Below are positions 21,847 through 29,477 of a stretch of DNA of 64,000 bases, piece after piece. The notes beneath the pieces were generated by a model. That model had not been told where the DNA came from, searched no databases, and saw only the letters and a list, made by a program, of their open reading frames with translations. Where the stretch lies: the NCBI RefSeq assembly GCF_013911755.1, contig NZ_JACESP010000005.1, positions 62,001 through 126,000 on the forward strand, read 5' to 3'. Every line of letters begins with the position of its first letter. Positions within the stretch are counted from its first letter, which is position 1. The DNA comes from Sphingosinicella sp. Its GTDB lineage: Bacteria; Pseudomonadota; Alphaproteobacteria; Sphingomonadales; Sphingomonadaceae. The translations under genes were made by a program, and so were the position numbers.

Positions 21847-23498
21847 CCCGCACCGACACCACCCGCGTCATCCGCCCTGCCACGGGCACCACGCTCAGCG
21901 CCAAGAGCTGGCTCACCGAAGCCCCTTTGCGCATGCTGATGAACAACCTCCACCCGGACGTCGCCGAGCGTCCCGAGGAGCTGGTCGTCTACGGCGGCAT
22001 CGGCCGCGCCGCGCGCGATTGGGAAAGCTATGACAAGATCGTCGAGACTCTGCGCCGCCTTGAGGACGATGAGACCCTGCTCGTCCAGTCCGGGAAGCCC
22101 GTCGGCGTGTTCCGCACGCACGCCGATGCGCCGCGTGTGCTCATCGCCAACTCCAACCTCGTGCCCCATTGGGCGACGTGGGAGCATTTTGGCGAACTCG
22201 ATCGCAAGGGCCTCGCCATGTACGGCCAGATGACCGCGGGCTCGTGGATCTACATCGGCACGCAGGGCATCGTGCAGGGCACCTACGAAACGTTCGTGGA
22301 GATGGGCCGCCAGCACTACGGGGGCGACCTTTCGGGCAAATGGCTGCTGACGGCGGGGCTTGGCGGTATGGGCGGCGCGCAGCCACTCGCCGCCACGATG
22401 GCCGGCGCCTCCTGCCTCGCGATTGAATGCCAGCCGAGCCGCATCGAGATGCGGCTTCGCACCGGCTACCTGGACCACGCGGCTGGGAGCCTCGACGAAG
22501 CCCTCAAGATCATCACCACCGCCACGAAGCCCGTCTCCGTCGGACTCCTCGGCAACGCCGCCGAGCTGCTGCCCGAAATCTACCGGCGCGGCATCCGTCC
22601 CGATCTCCTCACCGACCAAACCTCCGCGCACGATCCCGTGAATGGCTACCTCCCGGCCGGCTGGAGCCTCGAACGCTGGTTCGGGATGCGCGAACAGAAC
22701 CCGGAAATCGTTGCCGAGGCCGCAAAGGCCTCGATGGCCGCGCACGTACGCTCCATGCTCGATTTCCAGAAAGCGGGCGTGCCCACGGTCGATTACGGCA
22801 ACAACATCAGGCAAGTCGCCAAGGATGCCGGCGTCGAGGACGCCTTTGCCTTCCCCGGATTCGTCCCCGCCTACATCCGGCCCTTGTTCTGCCGGGGCAT
22901 CGGCCCGTTCCGCTGGGTGGCGCTTTCTGGCGACCCTGAGGACATCTACAAGACCGACGCCAAGGTGAAGGAACTCACCCCCTACAATCCCCACCTCCAC
23001 AACTGGCTCGACATGGCGCGCGAACGCATCCGCTTTCAGGGCCTCCCCGCGCGCATCTGCTGGGTGGGCCTCGGCGACCGCCACCGCCTCGGCCTTGCCT
23101 TCAACGAAATGGTCGCTTCCGGTGAACTCAAGGCCCCCGTCGTCATCGGCCGCGACCATCTCGATTCCGGCTCGGTCGCCAGCCCTAACCGCGAAACCGA
23201 AGCGATGCGCGACGGCTCCGACGCGGTCTCAGATTGGCCCCTCCTCAACGCCCTTCTCAACACCGCGTCCGGCGCGACGTGGGTGTCACTCCACCACGGC
23301 GGCGGCGTCGGCATGGGCTATTCACAGCATTCGGGCATGGTCATCGTCTGCGACGGCACCGAAGCGGCCGCCCGCCGCATCGAACGCGTCCTCTGGAACG
23401 ACCCCGCGACCGGCGTCATGCGCCACGCCGACGCGGGCTACGACATCGCCCTCGATTGCGCGCGCGAACAGCGCCTCGATCTCCCCGCCATCGGCTAG
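21843..23498 (+). CDS. hutU: Urocanate hydratase HutU
   Basis: 551 residues. It hydrates urocanate to imidazolonepropionate with tightly bound NAD. The Rossmann glycine loop is [13 protein letters not shown]. Family-typical blocks are [63 protein letters not shown] and [20 protein letters not shown]. The ATG overlaps the hutG stop. It is the last gene of the hutIHGU transcript; 55 bases separate it from the flavin reductase gene. Confidence 0.96.
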   Translation: MTRTDTTRVIRPATGTTLSAKSWLTEAPLRMLMNNLHPDVAERPEELVVYGGIGRAARDWESYDKIVETLRRLEDDETLLVQSGKPVGVFRTHADAPRVLIANSNLVPHWATWEHFGELDRKGLAMYGQMTAGSWIYIGTQGIVQGTYETFVEMGRQHYGGDLSGKWLLTAGLGGMGGAQPLAATMAGASCLAIECQPSRIEMRLRTGYLDHAAGSLDEALKIITTATKPVSVGLLGNAAELLPEIYRRGIRPDLLTDQTSAHDPVNGYLPAGWSLERWFGMREQNPEIVAEAAKASMAAHVRSMLDFQKAGVPTVDYGNNIRQVAKDAGVEDAFAFPGFVPAYIRPLFCRGIGPFRWVALSGDPEDIYKTDAKVKELTPYNPHLHNWLDMARERIRFQGLPARICWVGLGDRHRLGLAFNEMVASGELKAPVVIGRDHLDSGSVASPNRETEAMRDGSDAVSDWPLLNALLNTASGATWVSLHHGGGVGMGYSQHSGMVIVCDGTEAAARRIERVLWNDPATGVMRHADAGYDIALDCAREQRLDLPAIG

Positions 23499-23553
23499 AC
23501 GTGGCGTTTCGTCCTGTGCCATAGGCCCCGCAGGCTGTGGCAGGAGAAGCGCA

Positions 23554-24042
23554 TTGGGTGAAATCGATCTGGTCGGTGCGACCAAGCAGGCGCTGCGCCG
23601 CCTCGCCACCACGGTCTGCGTCATCAGCAGCCGCCACGAGGGCGAGCGCTTCCTGATGGCCGCGACCGCCGTGGAGGCTATGTCGATGGACCCGCCCTCG
23701 ATGCTCGTCTGCGTCAACCGCTCTGCCTCGATCCACGCGCCGCTCGCGGCGGGCGCGGATTTCGCCATCAACGTGCTCTCGGCCGATCAGGAAGACATCT
23801 CGCGCCTCTGCGGTGGCGGCGCCAAGGGTAATGAACGCTTCGCCTGCGGTGACTGGCGGGATGGCCCCGGCGGCCTTCCCCTGCTTGCCGGAGCGCAGGC
23901 AAACGTCGTCTGCAAGCAGGATGGCCTGTTTGCCTACGGCACGCACACCATCGTTATCGGCCGCGTCGAGGCGGTCACCGTCGGCGACACCGTCGACCCG
24001 CTCCTCTACGTGGACGGCCGCTACACACGCGTCCCCGCCTAG
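23554..24042 (+). CDS. Flavin reductase-like FMN-binding protein
   Basis: 162 residues with the flavin_reduct split-barrel pattern: RRLATTVCVISSRHEG, MAATAVEAMSMDPPSMLVCVNRSASIH, FAINVLSADQEDISRLC. The C-terminal YGTHTIVIGRVEAV and LLYVDGRYTRV are typical of the reductase subunits that supply reduced FMN to two-component monooxygenases (HpaC/RutF type). A TTG at 23554 is the best start because AGGAGA lies 6 bases upstream and all family motifs follow it. No monooxygenase partner is adjacent. It may be a read-through member of the hut transcript or independent. Confidence 0.85.
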   Translation: MGEIDLVGATKQALRRLATTVCVISSRHEGERFLMAATAVEAMSMDPPSMLVCVNRSASIHAPLAAGADFAINVLSADQEDISRLCGGGAKGNERFACGDWRDGPGGLPLLAGAQANVVCKQDGLFAYGTHTIVIGRVEAVTVGDTVDPLLYVDGRYTRVPA

Positions 24043-24147
24043 GCAGGCTCACGCCAGTCCCAGGACAAAGTCACGCGCCATCGGGAGTCGCGCAAGGTGC
24101 CGCGTTGCCCTACCATCGGCCATCAAACCGGTTTCAGGGGGAAACGC

Positions 24148-24747
24148 GTGACAGGACGGATGGAAGAACTGGCGCACGAGATCGTCCGTCTGCAGCAGGA
24201 ACTTGACCGCGAGATCGAACGCCGCCGCAAGGCGCTCGGCTGGTCACTGAAGACGAGGCTGGTGGAGTTCGAGCACGGCATCGTCGCCGAGCACAAACGC
24301 CTGCGCATGGGCGTCACGCAGTTCATCGCCCAGTCGTCCTTCAGGACGCTCGCGACTGCACCCGTGATCTATTCGCTGATCGTGCCGTTCGTGCTGATCG
24401 ACCTTTGGACCAGCCTTTATCAGGCGATCTGCTTCCGCGACTACGGTATCCCACGCGTCCGCCGCCGCGACCACATCGCACTCGATCGCGGGCACCTCGC
24501 CTATCTCAACTGGATCGAGGCGCTGAACTGCACCTATTGCAGCTACGGCAACGGCGTTGTCAGTTACGTGCGGGAGGTCGCAGCCCGCACCGAGCAATAC
24601 TGGTGCCCGATCAAGCATGCGCTGAAGGTCAGCAGCGCACACGAACGCTACAGCGCCTTCCTCGAATATGGCGACGCCGAAGGCTACCGCGCCCGCCTCG
24701 AATCCTTCCGTGAAGCACTGCGCAGCGACAAGGCCGATCCGTCCTAA
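24148..24747 (+). CDS. Conserved protein of unknown function with CxxC and a membrane segment
   Basis: 199 residues. The N-terminus is a coiled-coil helix (MEELAHEIVRLQQELDREIE). A hydrophobic segment follows at about 70-90 (APVIYSLIVPFVLIDLWTSL), then a conserved-looking block HLAYLNWIEALNC-TYC-SYGNG with a CxxC pair, then VAARTEQYWCPIKHA with a third Cys. From memory this cysteine block recurs in hypothetical proteins of many Proteobacteria. The pattern suggests a membrane-associated metal or redox site (inference). GTG at 24148 is chosen for the AGGGGGAAA upstream. Convergent with fghA, overlapping it by 4 bases. Confidence 0.75.
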   Translation: MTGRMEELAHEIVRLQQELDREIERRRKALGWSLKTRLVEFEHGIVAEHKRLRMGVTQFIAQSSFRTLATAPVIYSLIVPFVLIDLWTSLYQAICFRDYGIPRVRRRDHIALDRGHLAYLNWIEALNCTYCSYGNGVVSYVREVAARTEQYWCPIKHALKVSSAHERYSAFLEYGDAEGYRARLESFREALRSDKADPS

Positions 24748-25583
24748 CGAATGAGCCGTTCATGGTGCCACGCGAGGTGCTGCGCCATGAAAGTCGAGAT
24801 GAAGTAATAGCTGTGGTCATAGCCCTCGCGCATTGCCAGCGTCAGCGGAATGCTCGCCTTCGCGCACGCCGCTTCCAGCAGTTCCGGCTTCAGCTGTTCC
24901 TTCAGGAAATTGTCCGCCCCGCCCTGATCGACAAGCAGATCCGGCACGCGCGCGCCGTCCTCGATCAGCGCGCAGGCATCATACTGCCGCCATGCTGCAC
25001 GGTCCGGCCCCAGATAGCCGCCGAGTGCCTTCTCGCCCCACGGGCAGTTCAGAGGGCTGACAATCGGCGCGAACGCCGAGGTCGCGCGGAACCGACCGGG
25101 ATTGCGCAGGCTGATGGTCAGCGCACCGTGCCCGCCCATCGAATGGCCCATGATGCCCTGCCGCGTCATGTCCGCGGGGAAGTGCGCGCCGAGGACCTCG
25201 GGAAGTTCGCTTTCGATGTAGCTGCGCATCCTGAAGTTCGCGGCCCAAGGCGTGGTCGTCGCATCCACATAAAAGCCAGCGCCCTTGCCGAAATCGTAAG
25301 CGTCGTCGTCTGGCACGTCATCCCCGCGCGGGCTCGTGTCGGGCGCCACGAAGATCAGGCCGAGCTCGGCGCACGCGCGCCTGAATTCGCCCTTTTCTGT
25401 GACGTTCGCGTGCGTGCAGGTGAGCCCCGAAAGATACCACACCACCGGCAGCTTCGCCCCCGGCCCGTGATCGGGCACGAACACGCTGAACACCATCGGG
25501 GTGCCGGTTTCGCGCGAGCTGTGTTTATAAACACCCTGCGTGCCGCCAAAGCTGCGGTTGGTCGAAACGGTTTCGATGGTCAT
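24744..25583 (-). CDS. fghA: S-formylglutathione hydrolase
   Basis: 279 residues, esterase D family alpha/beta hydrolase. It splits S-formylglutathione to formate and glutathione in formaldehyde detoxification. The nucleophile is Ser148 in GHSMGGHGAL; the acid/histidine region is LVDQGGADNFL and GYDHSYYFIS. LSGLTCTHANVTEKG and DTSPRGDDVPDD are family signatures. Its ribosome-binding site and start (TGGAGGAAAAATGA) are the left copy of the 14-bp repeat bounding the integrated element, so its original upstream partner, the ybaK-type gene, now lies 16 kb away. Any promoter must now be inside the element. Confidence 0.95.
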   Translation of the reverse strand: MTIETVSTNRSFGGTQGVYKHSSRETGTPMVFSVFVPDHGPGAKLPVVWYLSGLTCTHANVTEKGEFRRACAELGLIFVAPDTSPRGDDVPDDDAYDFGKGAGFYVDATTTPWAANFRMRSYIESELPEVLGAHFPADMTRQGIMGHSMGGHGALTISLRNPGRFRATSAFAPIVSPLNCPWGEKALGGYLGPDRAAWRQYDACALIEDGARVPDLLVDQGGADNFLKEQLKPELLEAACAKASIPLTLAMREGYDHSYYFISTFMAQHLAWHHERLIR

Positions 25584-25593
25584 TTTTCCTCCA
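25580..25593 (-). repeat. Left attachment site (attL core)
   Basis: TGGAGGAAAAATGA on the minus strand, identical to 41592-41605. Here it is the Shine-Dalgarno and start codon of fghA. Bases outside the 14 differ at both ends, so this is the maximal exact repeat. Confidence 0.82.
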
Positions 25594-25737
25594 TGCGTGG
25601 CGAATTACCAGCCTATTACAATGTGTTGTCAGATACTTCCTTGCTGTACCCACCACCAAACCAACACGCGGCAATCGGCGACAAGCGGCCTTTTTTCGGC
25701 TACACAACAGCCTGAATTTTTCTTTGGGGGCAAGGGG

Positions 25738-26499
25738 ATGAAACGATCGTTCGTGGCGGCTGCGTGCCTGATTGGCGCCTCGCTGGCCGATTCCGCCGTG
25801 GCGCTGCCTAGGCTCGCTGTCACGCCGTCCGGACTGCCTGAAGCTGTTATGCGTGTGGCAACTGAGGAGGAGGCCCGCGGCAAGGTGGCGTCCGCCTGCA
25901 TGGACAAGCGCATGGCGGTCATCACCAATACGCCCGGACAGATCGTGTGCGAGGCGCCCATGAACACAGGGCAGCAGATCGCGACGCAGCTCCTGCTCGG
26001 CAACAGCTATTCGACCACTCCGCGCCAGTTCCTCCGCGTCACCTTTGCCGACGTGGGTGATACGGTACGCGCGCAGGCAGGCGGGTGGGTCGAGACGCAA
26101 ATGGCGATGGGTCAAATGCGCCAAATGCCGTTAGACGGCGATGATGACTACAACAGCTTGCTCGGCTTCCTGATCGAGGCCGGCGGCACCCTTCCCGTCG
26201 GCACGACGTTCCCGAATGCCGTCTGGCTGGGCATCGAGGGAGATTTGGGGACGGATGGGCGGAACGGGTATCGTCGCGTTAAATCGGTGACGCCGGACGG
26301 TCCTGCTGCGGTCGCTGGAATGCTGCCGGGTGATGTCATCACAAAGCTCAATGGACGCCCATTCAAGGACGAGGTCACGTGGTTCAAGCGCCTCGGGGAG
26401 CCCCATAAGCGACCCGCCCACGATATCGAGATCATGCGCGCCGGAAAGGCGATGGTTCTCAGCGTACCGAGCCGTCGGCGGCCGGCGGTCACTGAGTGA
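25738..26499 (+). CDS. Secreted PDZ-domain protein (element cargo)
   Basis: 253 residues. A signal peptide (KRSFVAAACLIGASLADSAVA) ends near residue 22. The middle is unassigned and contains two cysteines (about Cys59 and Cys75) that could pair. The C-terminal 90 residues form a PDZ domain: VWLGIEGDLG, then VKSVTPDGPAAVAGMLPGDVITKLNGRPF, then IEIMRAGKAM. No protease domain accompanies it. ATG at 25738 follows GGGGGCAAGGGG. The stop is 29 bases before the next exported-protein gene, with similar AT-richer composition, so 25738-27527 is probably one transcript. It is the first gene inside the left attachment site. Confidence 0.8.
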   Translation: MKRSFVAAACLIGASLADSAVALPRLAVTPSGLPEAVMRVATEEEARGKVASACMDKRMAVITNTPGQIVCEAPMNTGQQIATQLLLGNSYSTTPRQFLRVTFADVGDTVRAQAGGWVETQMAMGQMRQMPLDGDDDYNSLLGFLIEAGGTLPVGTTFPNAVWLGIEGDLGTDGRNGYRRVKSVTPDGPAAVAGMLPGDVITKLNGRPFKDEVTWFKRLGEPHKRPAHDIEIMRAGKAMVLSVPSRRRPAVTE

Positions 26500-26528
26500 T
26501 GAAGACGCGCCTATGCAGAGGTGGATCA

Positions 26529-27155
26529 ATGCAGTTCAGCGTGCTTTCGGGATTGATTTTGATCCTTGCGCCCAGCGCCAGCGCAGGTCCGGTTAGAGCC
26601 GTCACCGTGCCGCCAGTGGGCACAGACGCCACGGCGACCGTGGGCGTCGCCGTGTTTGAGCGCACTCGCTATGAGGCGGTCGACGGGGCGATCCTCAAGG
26701 CTCCATTGAAGGTGAAATTCTATGACAGCGCCCAAGCTGGCGCCCATATGATTTCTGCCTCTACACGCACCGCTTTCAAGGCGTGCGACGTGAAAACCGG
26801 TTATTGCGGTCTGGACGATGACGGAGACGGCAGATTCGATCGATCGGCCAGGGACTCCGCAACGCAGGCTTTTAAGCTGGCGGAGCCTGTCCCCTATGAA
26901 AGGGCCGAACTGCCCGCCCCGGATACCGACACCTTCAAGCAATCGGTCACGTATCTCGGCTTTGCGGGTGGCGTACTCCGTCTTTCTTACCGGGAGTTCG
27001 CGAATGACATGGCGCGCCCCGCGTTCACCGAAGACTATAGCTTCGAAATCGGTTCGGCCTTCCCTGCCCCAGTTGCTTTTCGGGACGTGCGGATGACGGT
27101 CCTCGGAGTCGACGGGTCAGGGCTTCGATATCGCGTGGAGGCGGTTGGACAGTAG
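26529..27155 (+). CDS. Exported protein of unknown function (element cargo)
   Basis: 208 residues. Signal peptide QFSVLSGLILILAPSASA. The mature part looks all-beta, with CDVKTGYCGLDDDGDGRFD in the middle, a Cys-rich acidic loop resembling a calcium-binding DxDGDG turn. I do not recognise a family. ATG at 26529 is chosen because AGAGGTGG lies just upstream and the signal peptide starts there; a GTG at 26496 would put 11 odd residues in front. It sits between the PDZ gene and a lipoprotein gene. Confidence 0.72.
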   Translation: MQFSVLSGLILILAPSASAGPVRAVTVPPVGTDATATVGVAVFERTRYEAVDGAILKAPLKVKFYDSAQAGAHMISASTRTAFKACDVKTGYCGLDDDGDGRFDRSARDSATQAFKLAEPVPYERAELPAPDTDTFKQSVTYLGFAGGVLRLSYREFANDMARPAFTEDYSFEIGSAFPAPVAFRDVRMTVLGVDGSGLRYRVEAVGQ

Positions 27156-27185
27156 GCCGAGAGGGTTTGGGAGGAGTTCAGATAG

Positions 27186-27527
27186 GTGAGTTACGCCAAT
27201 ACGATTCTGGCATTCTGCCTAACCACGTTGGCCGCATGTGGCGAACAATCGAGCGCGATGACGTTGTATCGAAATTCGCCAGTCGATCATTCAATGCGCA
27301 TCCACTGGTCTTCCTTCGATGCGAAGGTTGATGGTTCCTACAATATGAACAACTGCATGATGGGCGCGAAGCTGTTGAACGCCAATGTTACGGCAATCGC
27401 CAAGGCGGACGGAAAAGAGCGCGACCCCTCGATAGGCTTTTGGTGCGAACCGGGCGGCTACAAGGAAAAGGGAATGGTGCCAGCTTCTTTTGAGGAAGCA
27501 TTTCCTGCGGCCGTATATAGCCGCTGA
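27186..27527 (+). CDS. Small putative lipoprotein (element cargo)
   Basis: 113 residues. The N-terminus ANTILAFCLTTLAAC-GEQ has a lipobox (LAAC) with Cys18 as lipidation site, preceded by a short hydrophobic stretch with no strong positive charge. The mature part includes further cysteines (NMNNCMMGAK, GFWCEPGGYK) that could form one disulfide. No family recognised. GTG start with GGAGGAG upstream. It is 30 bases after the previous exported-protein gene and probably in the same transcript. Confidence 0.65.
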   Translation: MSYANTILAFCLTTLAACGEQSSAMTLYRNSPVDHSMRIHWSSFDAKVDGSYNMNNCMMGAKLLNANVTAIAKADGKERDPSIGFWCEPGGYKEKGMVPASFEEAFPAAVYSR

Positions 27528-27590
27528 TGTAAATCAAAGCGCCCTGCAGGCCGGCGGTGCTGGACGCGCCGGCCACCCTCATCGTATTGT

Positions 27591-28187
27591 GTGAGCATGA
27601 AAACTTGGGGGGATTTCTTACTCGGGGCGGTCGCGGGCCTGATCGTTACACTCGGGATCGCCCTCATCGTCTATTCGCTGGGGCAACCTGTGAACGCCGA
27701 AGCGTGGTTAAGCTTCACCGGCGCCTTGATGGGTACCGCCTTCGCGGTCAGCGGGGCCGTCTGGATCGAAGACAGGCGTCGGCGCCATGAGGTTCGGGAG
27801 GACGTTACCATGGTTCTTCATGCGCTGGGCAAACTGCGCAGAGCACATGATCAAGGCCACGAACTCAAAGTGCTCACCTCATTCGATCCAGAAAATCAGA
27901 TGAAATGTATCGACGCGCTCGAAGTGTACCTTCAAGCTTGTCGTATGGTCGAAAGCACGCAATCTCTCGCTCGCGTGCGTGATGCCGGGTTCATAGCTGC
28001 GCTGCGCGAAGTCATGGTCGATATGGAGAGCGGTAGAAAAGTGGTGTTGCAGGCAGAGGGCGAGATTGTGCGCGCCAATCGGGCCCGAGAGTTGCAGGAT
28101 GCGGTAACTCAATTCCGTTATCACTGCCGAATGACCGATCAGGGCCTCGCTACCGCGATTGCCAACTGCCATCGGTTGCTAGCCTAA
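27591..28187 (+). CDS. Membrane protein with cytoplasmic helical domain, unknown (element cargo)
   Basis: 198 residues. Two membrane helices (about 9-28, LLGAVAGLIVTLGIALIVYSLG; about 39-56, WLSFTGALMGTAFAVSGAVW) are followed by a basic stop-transfer (EDRRRRHEVR) and a long all-helical region that may be coiled coil. GTG at 27591 or ATG at 27597; neither has a clear Shine-Dalgarno. The architecture of two helices plus a soluble domain is seen in some phage-defence effectors and in many unrelated proteins, so no function is assigned. It is convergent with the 28222-28689 gene. Confidence 0.65.
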   Translation: MSMKTWGDFLLGAVAGLIVTLGIALIVYSLGQPVNAEAWLSFTGALMGTAFAVSGAVWIEDRRRRHEVREDVTMVLHALGKLRRAHDQGHELKVLTSFDPENQMKCIDALEVYLQACRMVESTQSLARVRDAGFIAALREVMVDMESGRKVVLQAEGEIVRANRARELQDAVTQFRYHCRMTDQGLATAIANCHRLLA

Positions 28188-28221
28188 CATCGGGCCGACC
28201 GGTTGATGGTTTTGGCGGTGA

Positions 28222-28689
28222 CTACACCGCAGCCTTCATACCGATCAATTCGATCTGGTGGACAGTCATCCGGCTCTGAGTGTGGAAACGCGTTTTTGCA
28301 CGGAACGCCAACCTAGCCGCGTAGGCCAAAAGGCCGAACAAAGGATTGACCGACGCCACCGAGATTAAATGGTATTCGAACAGCCTATGGAAGTCCTCGC
28401 TCCGAATTAAGTTTGGAATCGCGGAGGCAAATTCTTCCGACTCCTCATCAAGGGAGTGAGGGCTTTGCAGCAGCCCGGTCAAAAACGAGAGCGCGATTAT
28501 CGGCGCAGACCTCCAAGAATATGAAGCTGACAGCAGCGCGTTCACCATATGGCGCTCGCGTTCGGTAAGTTCTAGCTTGGCAAGGTTTTTCGATACTTGG
28601 ATGAGGCCACGGCGCGCCGGCCGCGCCGCTATCGAGAGAAGCGCGAGCAGGGCAATGTACCCACCGACCAAGATGAGGATCTGCGTCAT
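28222..28689 (-). CDS. Hypothetical membrane-anchored protein (element cargo)
   Basis: 155 residues. One N-terminal membrane helix (TQILILVGGYIALLALLSIAA) is followed by a basic helical region and a second hydrophobic stretch (PIIALSFLTGLLQ). Near the C-terminus is VNPLFGLLAYAARLAF. No family recognised. ATG at 28689 overlaps the stop of the upstream gene by 4 bases, indicating a two-gene operon. Longer in-frame starts fall inside the neighbour. Confidence 0.6.
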   Translation of the reverse strand: MTQILILVGGYIALLALLSIAARPARRGLIQVSKNLAKLELTERERHMVNALLSASYSWRSAPIIALSFLTGLLQSPHSLDEESEEFASAIPNLIRSEDFHRLFEYHLISVASVNPLFGLLAYAARLAFRAKTRFHTQSRMTVHQIELIGMKAAV

Positions 28690-28964
28690 ATCTCTTGCTC
28701 CAAAGGTAGTCTCGGCTCGTCCTGGCCGCAAGGCTTCTCGGGTAGAAGTGGAATTTCCGGACGCGTCACAACATGCACGATATCGTACAGGAAGCTACCA
28801 GCGCAGGCAATCAACAGGAAACCGGGAAAGTGCTGCTTCGACCAAATAAGCTCATTCAAACCTTCAAATAATCCAAGAAATTCTAACACTTGAGCAAAGA
28901 AAGCAATCTCTCCAGCCCTTAAAAAGGAGCGTCGAAAGATACTCCAGAAGTCAAACAGCCCCAA
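28686..28964 (-). CDS. Small hypothetical membrane protein (element cargo)
   Basis: 92 residues with a TTG start (GGGGGCG upstream). Hydrophobic segments are seen at about 16-35 (AGEIAFFAQVLEFLGLF) and 45-62 (FPGFLLIACAGSFLYDIV). The C-terminus is charged. It overlaps the following gene by 4 bases. Base use is AT-richer than in the flanking host genes. Function unknown. Confidence 0.5.
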   Translation of the reverse strand: MGLFDFWSIFRRSFLRAGEIAFFAQVLEFLGLFEGLNELIWSKQHFPGFLLIACAGSFLYDIVHVVTRPEIPLLPEKPCGQDEPRLPLEQEI

Positions 28965-29042
28965 GAACGCCCCCTGCGATTCTGTCGCATCCTAGCGGCT
29001 GCTCATTGCATCACCAAGCTCCCCGCCCCTCCTATTTCGCAA

Positions 29043-29059
29043 CCGGAAATCATTTCCGG
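29043..29059. other. 17-base palindrome between cargo and tail genes
   Basis: CCGGAAAT and ATTTCCGG flank a single C. It lies in the 249-bp gap between the cargo pair and the tail module, downstream of the latter. It could form a hairpin at the end of the minus-strand late transcript, but no T-tract follows, so terminator function is unproven. The rest of the gap shows nothing recognisable. Confidence 0.4.
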
Positions 29060-29213
29060 CCCTTGACCGCTCCAGAGCCTCTCCAGACCCGCTCCGGGAC
29101 AGGTCCACAGCGCAACGCCAGTTGGCTAGCCGGTGGGCATCAGTTCAGCACTCCAGCAGAAATGCCCGAAACGCCAAGAGAATCCGCCCAGCCTTGGAGG
29201 ACTAGCCCTCCGC

Positions 29214-29477
29214 TCAATGCCGCCCCGGCGTGGCGCCCATCGTATGATACGTGGCTTCATAGGCCTCGGCCGCCGTGCGCAGGTATCCCGCAATGTTCTC
29301 AGGGCCGCGGCGGGCGCTCCAGACGGTGCACGCCGCAGCGAGCATCCCGTTCGCGAGCTGATCGTCGTCGATTCCCAGCGCCGCGAATGAGCGTATAAGG
29401 TCGCTCATGGCGTCGTGCACTGCCTGCGTCTGCTCGGCGTCGCTGGCGAACGCCGTGGTGATGTCGGGGGTGCGCAT
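29214..29477 (-). CDS. Small protein after tape-measure gene
   Basis: 87 residues, mostly helical (EQTQAVHDAMSDLIRSF, GYLRTAAEAYEATYH). The ATG shares its first base with the last base of the tape-measure stop (TGATG), the sign of translational coupling. In phages the gene after the tape measure is often a minor tail protein, but this one is too short and featureless to assign. Confidence 0.6.
   Translation of the reverse strand: MRTPDITTAFASDAEQTQAVHDAMSDLIRSFAALGIDDDQLANGMLAAACTVWSARRGPENIAGYLRTAAEAYEATYHTMGATPGRH

Noticed and set aside
28965-29213. Left border of a prophage placed just beyond the tail genes
   Set aside because: No repeat matching the right end occurs here, whereas the exact 14-bp match at 25580 falls at a gene junction that also rebuilds an operon.
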